Shown: in pieces, positions 15,863 to 21,962 of the stretch | Position numbering within the stretch: position 1 is the stretch's first letter | Layout: every line of letters starts with the position of its first letter | Source of the DNA: Pseudoflavonifractor sp. AF19-9AC | Lineage (GTDB): Bacteria; Bacillota; Clostridia; Oscillospirales; Oscillospiraceae | Direction of reading: 5' to 3' | Assembly (NCBI RefSeq): GCF_003478995.1 | Contig: NZ_QUGI01000010.1 | Location: 47,788-76,938, forward strand | DNA length: 29,151 nucleotides | Program-made: the position numbers and the translations under genes | Notes under the pieces: generated by a model | Database searches by the model: none | What the model was told of the DNA's origin: nothing | Seen by the model: the letters and a program-made list of their open reading frames with translations, nothing else

Positions 15863-16449
15863 GCGAGGAACAGAAGAATCCCTCTTCCCAGGAGAACCCC
15901 TCCCCTGCCCAGGAGAACAAGACGGACAAGCCCCTCACCCCCGGCCAGCAGAAGCGGCGGCAGAAGTCGGTGTTTCAGTATATCGCCATCCTCTTCGGCG
16001 CGGCCTTTGTGCTGCTGCTGTTCACCTTTGTGATGGAGCGGCGGCAGTACCAGATGCTCCAGGAGCAGAACGAGGCCCAGATTGACGATTTGCAGCAGTC
16101 GGTGAACGCCGTGCAGTCCCTTAACAGTCTCTATGAGGAGAACGCCGCCCTGAAGGAGAAGACCCAGGAGCTGGAGGAGGAAAATCAGGACCTACAGGAG
16201 CAGGTGGACCAGCTGGAGCAGCAGGTCTCTGACCTGTCGGTGCAGGCGGAGAAGACCAGCCAGGCTATGGACTGGTTCTGGCAGATTGACGAGGCCTATG
16301 TGCGGGGAAAATACACCCTGTGCCGGGAGCTGATGGACAGCCTGGAGGAGGCCGGCCTGAAGGAGGCCCTGCCCCGGGAGAGCGTCACCGACAACGGCCG
16401 CTTCTCCCCCTACGACCGCTACCAGGAGATTTACGACGCCCTGTATTGA
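15859..16449 (+). CDS. Single-pass membrane coiled-coil protein, function unknown
   Basis: A 196-residue protein with GTG start, ideal AAGGAGGT at 15843-15850, overlapping the parB stop. A hydrophilic basic cytoplasmic N-terminus (1-38) precedes one membrane helix (about 39-59), a strong coiled coil (about 60-136, Glu/Gln/Leu-rich) and a C-terminal segment (137-196) with conserved-looking WFWQIDEAYVRGKY and FSPYDRYQEIYDALY stretches. The layout resembles bitopic septal proteins such as DivIC/FtsL in topology only; no family is recognised. Coupling to parB suggests an envelope role linked to segregation or division, which is inference. Confidence 0.8.
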   Translation: MSEEQKNPSSQENPSPAQENKTDKPLTPGQQKRRQKSVFQYIAILFGAAFVLLLFTFVMERRQYQMLQEQNEAQIDDLQQSVNAVQSLNSLYEENAALKEKTQELEEENQDLQEQVDQLEQQVSDLSVQAEKTSQAMDWFWQIDEAYVRGKYTLCRELMDSLEEAGLKEALPRESVTDNGRFSPYDRYQEIYDALY

Positions 16450-16504
16450 TTGTCCGGGCCCCAGGCCCTGTGATAGAAACCATAAAAATTAAGGAGATAG
16501 TACC

Positions 16505-17806
16505 ATGCTGGATATAAAGTTTATCCGGGAGAATCCCGAGGCCGTCAAGGAGAACATCAAGAAGAAGTTCCAGGAGCACAAGCTGCCCCTGGTGGACCAG
16601 GTCATCGCCCTGGATGAGGAGAACCGGGCCGCTATGACCGAGGCCAACGAGCTGCGGGCCAGCCGCAACAGCCTCTCCAAGCAGATCGGCATGCTCATGG
16701 GCCAGGCCAAGAAGGACCCCTCCAAGCTGGAGGAGGCTGAGGCCGTCAAGGCTCAGGTAAAGGCCAACGCCGACCGTCTCCAGGAGCTGGAGGAGAAGGA
16801 GGCCAAGCTGGCCGAGGAGATCCGCCACATCATGCTCCAGATCCCCAACATCATTGACCCCTCCGTGCCCATCGGCCCCGACGACTCCTGCAACGTGGAG
16901 GTCCAGCGCTTCGGCGAGCCCGTCATCCCCGACTTTGAGATTCCCTACCACACCCAGATCATGGAGTCCTTCGACGGCATCGACATGGACTCCGCCGGCC
17001 GCGTCTCCGGCAACGGCTTCTACTACCTCATGGGCGACATCGCCCGGCTCCACGAGGCCGTGCTGGCCTACGCCCGTGACTTCATGATCGGCAAGGGCTT
17101 CACCTTCTGCGTGCCCCCCTTCATGATCCACGGCAACGTGGTGGAGGGCGTCATGTCCCAGACCGAGATGGACGCCATGATGTACAAGATTGAGGGGGAG
17201 GATCTCTACCTCATCGGCACCAGCGAGCACTCCATGATCGGCAAGTTCATCGACCAGATCATCCCCGAGGACAAGCTGCCCCAGACCCTCACCTCCTACT
17301 CCCCCTGCTTCCGCAAGGAGAAGGGCGCCCACGGCATCGAGGAGCGCGGCGTCTACCGCATCCACCAGTTCGAGAAGCAGGAGATGGTGGTGGTCTGCAA
17401 GCCCGAGGACTCTATGAAGTGGTATGAGCAGATGTGGCGCTACTCCGTGGAGCTGTTCCGCTCCCTGGACATCCCCGTCCGCCAGCTGGAGTGCTGCTCC
17501 GGCGACCTGGCCGACCTGAAGGTCAAGTCCTGCGACATCGAGGCCTGGTCCCCCCGCCAGCAGAAGTACTTCGAGGTTTGCTCCTGCTCCAACCTGGGCG
17601 ACGCTCAGGCCCGCCGCCTGAAGATGCGCGTCAAGGGCGAGAAGGGCATGTACCTGCCCCACACCCTGAACAACACCGTGGTGGCTCCTCCCCGTATGCT
17701 CATCGCCTTCCTGGAGAACAACCTCCAGGCCGACGGCACTGTGAACATTCCCGCCGTCCTCCGTCCCTACATGGGCGGCCAGGAGAAGCTGGTGCCCAAG
17801 CACTAA
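16505..17806 (+). CDS. serS: Seryl-tRNA synthetase (divergent motif 3)
   Basis: A 433-residue class II synthetase that charges tRNA-Ser. The N-terminal coiled-coil tRNA-binding arm is at about 1-105 (MLDIKFIRENPEAVK start). Motif 2 is FRKE..GVYRIHQFEK, and CSCSNLGDAQARRLKMR follows. In motif 3 the usual bacterial LNGSGLAxGR is replaced by LNNTVVAPPRMLIAFLENN, a pattern I associate with a second SerRS type; Arg is kept. Start ATG 16505 has AAGGAG at 16490-16495. No T-box fits in the 55-base gap upstream, so it is probably read through from parB. Confidence 0.93.
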   Translation: MLDIKFIRENPEAVKENIKKKFQEHKLPLVDQVIALDEENRAAMTEANELRASRNSLSKQIGMLMGQAKKDPSKLEEAEAVKAQVKANADRLQELEEKEAKLAEEIRHIMLQIPNIIDPSVPIGPDDSCNVEVQRFGEPVIPDFEIPYHTQIMESFDGIDMDSAGRVSGNGFYYLMGDIARLHEAVLAYARDFMIGKGFTFCVPPFMIHGNVVEGVMSQTEMDAMMYKIEGEDLYLIGTSEHSMIGKFIDQIIPEDKLPQTLTSYSPCFRKEKGAHGIEERGVYRIHQFEKQEMVVVCKPEDSMKWYEQMWRYSVELFRSLDIPVRQLECCSGDLADLKVKSCDIEAWSPRQQKYFEVCSCSNLGDAQARRLKMRVKGEKGMYLPHTLNNTVVAPPRMLIAFLENNLQADGTVNIPAVLRPYMGGQEKLVPKH

Positions 17807-17827
17807 GTTTTCCACAGGATGTCCACT

Positions 17828-17856
17828 TTGGGCTCCGCGATAACAAATCGTAATAT
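17828..17856 (+). promoter_or_regulatory. Possible promoter of mscL
   Basis: TTGGGC (17828-17833), 17-base spacer, TAATAT (17851-17856), in the only AT-rich part of the serS-mscL gap. The match is moderate (-10 at 4 of 6). If real, the hairpin at 17955-17985 would sit in the mscL leader. Confidence 0.35.
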
Positions 17857-17954
17857 TTTATCAAAATAATACTCCCGTCTCCAGCCGTTTCCGGCTCCTT
17901 GGATCGGTCTCAGGGTCATTTTGCCCTCTGAAAATCGCTCCAGAACGGAATTCG

Positions 17955-17997
17955 CCCGAAACCCTTGGGGCCCAAGGGTTTCGGGACACGGTTTTTT
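17955..17997 (+). terminator. Very stable hairpin between serS and mscL
   Basis: A near-perfect palindrome: CCCGAAACCCTTGGG (17955-17969), one base, CCCAAGGGTTTCGGG (17971-17985), then ACACG and six T (17992-17997). It could terminate serS transcription, although the T-run starts six bases past the stem. A second outer pair CGGTTTTTT..AAAAAACCG brackets about 17990-18036. Confidence 0.55.
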
Positions 17998-18059
17998 CCA
18001 AGGGAGGCGGGAGCTCCTCCGGCGGTCCAAAAAACCGCTGCAGGAACAAGGAGAACAAC

Positions 18060-18446
18060 ATGCGCGCGTTCATTTCCGAATTCAAGACCTTCATCGCCCG
18101 AGGCAACGTGCTGGACATGGCGGTGGGCGTCATCATCGGCGGCGCCTTCAAGGCCATCGCCGACTCCCTCACCAACGACATCCTCATGCCCCTGCTGGGC
18201 ATTCTGGTGGGCCGGGTGTCCTTCGCCGATCTGACCCTCACCCTGGGGGAGGCCCAGATCGCCTACGGCAATTTCCTTGAGGCGGTCCTCAACTTCCTCA
18301 TCATGGCCTTTGCGGTGTTCTGCATCATCAAGGCAGTCAACCGTTTCCACCGGAAAAAGGCGGAGGCCCCCAAGGCGCCCCCCGCCCCCTCCAACGAGGA
18401 GAAGCTGCTCATGGAGATCCGGGACCTGCTGAAGGAGAAGTCCTGA
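18060..18446 (+). CDS. mscL: Large-conductance mechanosensitive channel
   Basis: A 128-residue inner-membrane channel that opens under membrane tension to release solutes on osmotic downshock. The typical N-terminus (FISEFKTFIARGNVLDMAVGVIIGGAF) includes the amphipathic N-helix and the small-residue pore-lining helix. A second helix is at about 74-100 and a charged C-terminal bundle ends LLMEIRDLLKEKS. Length is normal. ATG 18060 is preceded by AAGGAG. Confidence 0.96.
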   Translation: MRAFISEFKTFIARGNVLDMAVGVIIGGAFKAIADSLTNDILMPLLGILVGRVSFADLTLTLGEAQIAYGNFLEAVLNFLIMAFAVFCIIKAVNRFHRKKAEAPKAPPAPSNEEKLLMEIRDLLKEKS

Positions 18447-18495
18447 CCTCCCCCCTCCCCTGCTCCACAGGGGAACCAAACAAAAAGGAGCGACT

Positions 18496-18840
18496 ATGTC
18501 ACACCACACCAATCCCCCCGAGGACCGGGAGGAGGAAAAGGGCTACGTCCCCGCCTCCCCGGTGAAGCGCACCCTGGCCTGGATTGCCCTATGTTACGTG
18601 CTCATTTTCCTGGCCCTCACCACCTACTACTTCTATACCGGCACCATGCTGGGCAATCTGGCTCCCCTGCTCACCGTGCCCGGCCTTATCGGCCTGGGGG
18701 CGCTGGCCCTGGTGAGCTGGCGCTCCACGGGCAACCCCGGGAAGCTGCCCGCTATCCTGCTGGCCCTGACGTGCTGGGTACTGGCCGCCGCCACCCTGCC
18801 GGTGGGGCTGGCCGGCCTTATGTCCAATTTCGGAGGCTGA
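18496..18840 (+). CDS. Small membrane protein, function unknown
   Basis: A 114-residue protein with a charged N-terminus (1-24) and about three hydrophobic helices (roughly 26-48, 53-71 and 80-108). It has AAAAAGGAG upstream of ATG 18496. It lies 49 bases after mscL and its stop is 3 bases before the rsmG start, whose ribosome binding site overlaps its last codons. No family recognised. Confidence 0.75.
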   Translation: MSHHTNPPEDREEEKGYVPASPVKRTLAWIALCYVLIFLALTTYYFYTGTMLGNLAPLLTVPGLIGLGALALVSWRSTGNPGKLPAILLALTCWVLAAATLPVGLAGLMSNFGG

Positions 18841-18843
18841 GCC

Positions 18844-19557
18844 ATGGAAGCATTGATCGCCCAGGGGCTGGAGGAGCTGGGGCTCACCGCCCAGGTGCCT
18901 GCCCAGGCCCCCGCTCAGCTGGCGGAGTACGGCCGGCTGCTGCTGGAAAAAAATCAGGTGATGAACCTCACCGCCATCCGGGAGGAGGACGGCGTGGCGC
19001 GGCTCCACATGCTGGACTGCGCCGCCCTGCTCCGCTATGCCGATTTTCAGGGGAAAACCCTCATTGACGTGGGTACCGGGGCGGGCTTTCCCGGCCTGGC
19101 CCTGAAAATTCTGGTGCCCTCCCTGAAGGTCACCCTGCTGGACGCCCTGGGAAAGCGGGTCAACTGGCTCAACGAGGTGGCTCAGCGGCTGGGTCTGGAG
19201 GGCGTAGAGGCCATCCACGCCCGGGCCGAGGAGCAGGCCCAGGTAAAGGGCTTCCGGGACAGCTTTGACTTTGCCTCCGCCCGGGCGGTGGCCGATCTGC
19301 GGCTTTTGAGCGAGCTGTGCCTCCCCTATGTAAAGGTGGGGGGCCAGTTTCTGGCCATGAAGTCGGTGGAGTCCGGCCCCGAGCTGGAGGGCGCCGCCCA
19401 CGCCGTGAAGTTTATGGGCGGCCGGGTGCGGGAGACGGTGGACTACACCATCCCCGGCACCGACGTCACCCACCGGGTGGTCCTGGTGGACAAGGTGGCC
19501 CCTACGTTAAAGGGCTATCCCCGGCGTTGGGCCAAAATTCAGAAGGAACCCCTGTAA
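18844..19557 (+). CDS. rsmG: 16S rRNA (guanine-527-N7)-methyltransferase
   Basis: A 237-residue SAM-dependent methyltransferase of the GidB/RsmG family that modifies G527 of 16S rRNA. SAM motif I is DVGTGAGFPG (75-84), preceded by NQVMNLTAIRE; KRVNWLNEVAQRLGL and FASARAVADL follow, all diagnostic. Start ATG 18844 follows GGAGG in the end of the preceding gene. In many Firmicutes rsmG lies beside mnmG and upstream of noc; here it is downstream of parB and without mnmG/mnmE. Confidence 0.96.
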   Translation: MEALIAQGLEELGLTAQVPAQAPAQLAEYGRLLLEKNQVMNLTAIREEDGVARLHMLDCAALLRYADFQGKTLIDVGTGAGFPGLALKILVPSLKVTLLDALGKRVNWLNEVAQRLGLEGVEAIHARAEEQAQVKGFRDSFDFASARAVADLRLLSELCLPYVKVGGQFLAMKSVESGPELEGAAHAVKFMGGRVRETVDYTIPGTDVTHRVVLVDKVAPTLKGYPRRWAKIQKEPL

Positions 19558-19652
19558 GGGGTTCTCTGCCCAAAGGGGGCAGTTCCAGTTCCTGGCACAT
19601 ACTTCCAGGTTCTGCCGGGGACAGGAAAAACATTCCGAAACCCATTCCCCGC

Positions 19653-19693
19653 CAATTTTGGTTGAAAATCCAAAATTGTTGGAAGATTTTTTT
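19653..19693 (+). terminator. Probable terminator after rsmG
   Basis: A 9-bp stem CAATTTTGG (19653-19661) / CCAAAATTG (19670-19678) followed within 9 bases by seven T (19687-19693). Closer to the stop there is also a GAACCCCT/AGGGGTTC hairpin overlapping the rsmG stop codon, without a T-run. Confidence 0.5.
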
Positions 19694-19734
19694 GCGTATT
19701 TGTGACTTTTTTGGCGCTATTTACAAAAAAGCCA

Positions 19735-19762
19735 TTGACGGCCACCAAATTTGTGGTAAACT
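19735..19762 (+). promoter_or_regulatory. Sigma-A promoter of the MinD-like gene
   Basis: TTGACG (19735-19740), 16-base spacer, TAAACT (19757-19762), 28 bases before the start codon. The spacer is nearly an inverted repeat, CCACC AAATT TGTGG, which could be an operator. Confidence 0.65.
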
Positions 19763-19789
19763 TTTAGTTGGTAAGTGAGGAGGCTTTTC

Positions 19790-20524
19790 ATGGGTGTAGT
19801 AATCACAGTTACCTCCGGAAAGGGAGGGACCGGAAAGACCTCCATCACCGGCGGCGTAGCCGCCTCCCTGGCCCTGATGGGGCGCAGGGTCTTGTGCATT
19901 GACATGGACATTGGCCTTCGCAATCTGGACATCTCCCTGGGCCTGAGCGACCGGGCGCTGATGGACTTTACCGACGTGGCCATGGGCTACTGCCCCCTGG
20001 CCCGCGCCGCGGTAAACCATCCCGAACTGCCCGGTCTTTCTTTGCTTACCGCGCCCATGTCTCTGCCCAGCGGGCTTACCGCCGGCAAGGTCCGCGCCCT
20101 GCTGGACACTGCCCGCAGTCTCTATGACGCCATTCTCATCGACTCCCCCGCCGGTTTGGGTGTAGGGTTCCGCATGGCCGCCTGCGGTGCTGACCGCGCC
20201 CTGGTGGTGGCCACCAGCGACGCCTCCTCCCTGCGGGATGCCCAGCGCACGGTGCTGGCTCTGGCGGGGTTGGGGCAGGTCCATCTGGTGATGAACCGCA
20301 TCCAGCCCAAGCTGCTGCACAAGCTGCGCACCACCATTGACGACGCCATGGATACCGCCGGACTGCCCCTCATGGGTGTGGTCCCCGAGGACCCCAGGGT
20401 CATGCTGGCCGCCAACCGGGGCATCCCCCTGGCCACCCTGGAGCGGAAGGGCGCCACCCTGGCCTGCTGGAACATCGCCCAGCGGCTGGAGGGCCGCCAG
20501 GTCCCCATTATGCGAATCCGATGA
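19790..20524 (+). CDS. Orphan MinD-like ATPase (ParA/MinD superfamily)
   Basis: A 244-residue deviant Walker A ATPase: SGKGGTGKTS (9-18), CIDMDIGLRNLD (36-47) and LIDSPAG Walker B. The GLRNLDISLGL segment is the MinD signature rather than ParA. The C-terminus (QRLEGRQVPIMRIR) does not show the amphipathic membrane-targeting helix that ends classic MinD, and no minC or minE lies nearby. Start ATG 19790 has GAGGAGG at 19777-19783; a GTG 15 bases earlier is less likely. The next gene starts 52 bases later and is probably co-transcribed. A role in spatial organisation is possible but unproven. Confidence 0.85.
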   Translation: MGVVITVTSGKGGTGKTSITGGVAASLALMGRRVLCIDMDIGLRNLDISLGLSDRALMDFTDVAMGYCPLARAAVNHPELPGLSLLTAPMSLPSGLTAGKVRALLDTARSLYDAILIDSPAGLGVGFRMAACGADRALVVATSDASSLRDAQRTVLALAGLGQVHLVMNRIQPKLLHKLRTTIDDAMDTAGLPLMGVVPEDPRVMLAANRGIPLATLERKGATLACWNIAQRLEGRQVPIMRIR

Positions 20525-20576
20525 ATGTTCCCGGCCTTCGGGCCATAGGTACTTATATAAAGGAGGTAATGCCACC

Positions 20577-20993
20577 GTGAATATCGCACTGATGAGCCAT
20601 ACCAAGAAACAGGATTTGATGGTTCAGTTCTGCACCGCCTACTGCGGCGTATTGTCCAAGCATACCGTCTGCGCCACCAACGCCACCGGCCGCATGGTTG
20701 CCGAGGCCACCGGACTGCCCGTCAGCCTGTTTTTGTCCCATGAACACGGCGGCATTGAGCAGATCGGCCAGCGCATTGTCTACAACGAAATCGACATGGT
20801 GCTGTTCTTCAACTCCCCCCTGGACAACGAAATGGACAAGGACATCCTCTACATTTCCCGCCTGTGCGACCAGCACTCCGTCCCCATGGCCACCAACGTG
20901 GCCACCGCCGAGCTTCTGATCCACGGCCTGGCCCGGGGCGATCTGGACTGGCGCGAGGTGATGAACCCCAACCGGGTCCCCTTCTCCCTGTGA
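20577..20993 (+). CDS. Methylglyoxal-synthase-like protein lacking catalytic residues
   Basis: A 138-residue protein aligning end to end with MgsA, which turns dihydroxyacetone phosphate into methylglyoxal. Kept: IALMSH start, ATGLPV, IDMVLFF, PLDNE, VPMATNVATAELL. Changed by my alignment to E. coli MgsA: Asp20 to Thr9; the GTTG phosphate loop to NATG; the SGPMGGD loop with catalytic Asp71 to SHEHGGI (Ile60); Asp91 to Ser80; His98 has no equivalent. Asp101 may survive as Asp89. So it is probably not an active MgsA. The GTG start at 20577 has AAGGAGG at 20560-20566; the ATG at 20569 would give a 3-residue peptide. Automated labels would likely call it mgsA. Confidence 0.85.
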   Translation: MNIALMSHTKKQDLMVQFCTAYCGVLSKHTVCATNATGRMVAEATGLPVSLFLSHEHGGIEQIGQRIVYNEIDMVLFFNSPLDNEMDKDILYISRLCDQHSVPMATNVATAELLIHGLARGDLDWREVMNPNRVPFSL

Positions 20994-20997
20994 GGAC

Positions 20998-21026
20998 TTG
21001 ACTTTTTCCCCTTTTTGGGGTAGCAT
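20998..21026 (+). promoter_or_regulatory. Sigma-A promoter of the T-box/hisS-aspS transcript
   Basis: TTGACT (20998-21003), exactly 17 bases, TAGCAT (21021-21026). Predicted start about 21033, just before the first strand of T-box stem I. Confidence 0.7.
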
Positions 21027-21032
21027 TAAGTC

Positions 21033-21280
21033 CATCCACACCGCCGTGACGGCGCATGAGTAGCCCGGTTACCGCCCAACAGAGAGAACCCCCCTCGGCT
21101 GAAAGGGGTTTGGGGAAATGGCCCGGAGGAAGACAGCGTCAGCAGCGGGCCCGGAGACGGGTGCGGTCTCCTTCCCGCAACAGAAGGCGAAAGGGGCGCG
21201 TGAAGCGCCTGAAATTGGGTGGCACCACGAAGCGTGTTCGCGCTCTCGTCCCAATGATGGGATGAGAGCGCTCTTTTTTT
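21033..21280 (+). promoter_or_regulatory. T-box riboswitch with aspartate signals, upstream of hisS-aspS
   Basis: T-box leaders sense uncharged tRNA and allow transcription of synthetase genes. Stem I spans about 21041-21150 with the AGTA S-turn (21059-21062), AGAGAG (21081-21086), distal loop GGCTGAAA and the specifier loop GGAAGACAG, in which GAC (21132-21134) is an Asp codon. A GGAGAC/GTCTCC stem follows. The T-box core TTGGGTGGCACCACG (21215-21229) is present. Its bulge TGGC would pair with GCCA, matching the G73 discriminator of tRNA-Asp and not the C73 of tRNA-His. The terminator is at 21240-21280. The next gene, hisS, starts 680 bases later, beyond repeats R5 and T3; aspS is second. 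Confidence 0.9.
21240..21280 (+). terminator. T-box conditional terminator
   Basis: A 13-bp stem GCGCTCTCGTCCC / GGGATGAGAGCGC (one G-U pair) with a 6-base loop and a T7 run (21274-21280). It competes with the T-box antiterminator just upstream. Confidence 0.92.
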
Positions 21281-21361
21281 CTCAAGTACCGGGTTGGGAT
21301 AGAATTGTCTTTGTCCGGTGGACGTTCTCACCAAACAGCTGGGAACAATATCAAAAAGATA

Positions 21362-21720
21362 TTTCGCCCCCGGGCGAGTTCCTTTTGCAGCGGTGCAAAA
21401 GGAACCAAAAAACCGCCGGGGGACGGCGTCTGGAAAAACACTCCGTGTTTTTATGCCGCCTCCCCCGGACCCCCTTTGATTTTACGGGAGAGCCACCAAG
21501 AAGGTGGAAAAAATCCAACCGGCGCGGGAAAAGCCCAGGATTGGTGTCTGTGCGCCAACCGCTGCCGCTAAGGCTCAACTGAATTCCTATTGGCTTCTAC
21601 AAGAGGCGTCGCGCCTTCGTTTCTGCCCTCGCGGAGGGCTCAGCCAAATGACTGCACCGCTCATTTTCTTTACGAACCAGCTCTGCGGCGCGGCTCGACC
21701 GCATGCAGTCACTCTTAAAA
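21362..21720 (+). repeat. Family R repeat, copy R5 (right half missing)
   Basis: End TTTCGCCCCCGGGCGA, X3 hairpin GTTCCTTTTGCA/TGCAAAAGGAAC, CCAAAAAACCGCCGGGGG, AAAACACTCCGTGTTTTT hairpin, GAGCCACCAAGAAGGTGG, CGCCAACCGCTGCCGC, GTCGCGCC, CCTCGCGGAGGGCTCAG. Z, Y, W and X1 are not recognisable. With T3 it occupies the T-box to hisS gap, where no gene is visible (21281-21962). Confidence 0.82.
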
Positions 21721-21730
21721 ACAGAAAACG

Positions 21731-21793
21731 GGCGCAGAAGGGAAACGAAGTTTCCCGCAAAGTTCTTTGCCAAGCTTTCTTTCAAGAAAGCGG
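21731..21793 (-). repeat. Family T structured repeat, copy T3
   Basis: Minus orientation: GCTTTCTT ga AAGAAAGC (21791-21774), GGCAAAGAACTTTGC linker, GGGAAAC ttc GTTTCCC (21756-21740), CTTCTGCGCCC. Unlike the other four copies it does not follow a gene stop on its own strand, so the family is not simply a terminator. Confidence 0.83.
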
Positions 21794-21962
21794 GGTGGGA
21801 AGAAAGGAGTTTTTCTGATGTTGGTCATTCCTGTGTGTTTCCACAAGCACCACCTTCCCTGAGGGGAAGGAACATGAAAGGAAGCGGCCCTATGCCGCCG
21901 CGGAGGTGCTGTGCTCTCCGCCGCACAACCAAAAAACCAATTCAGAAAGGATTGCTTTTCTT

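Noticed and set aside
20569..20580. ATG before the MgsA-like gene
   Set aside because: It gives only three codons before a stop and lies two bases from the ribosome binding site; the GTG at 20577 opens the conserved frame.
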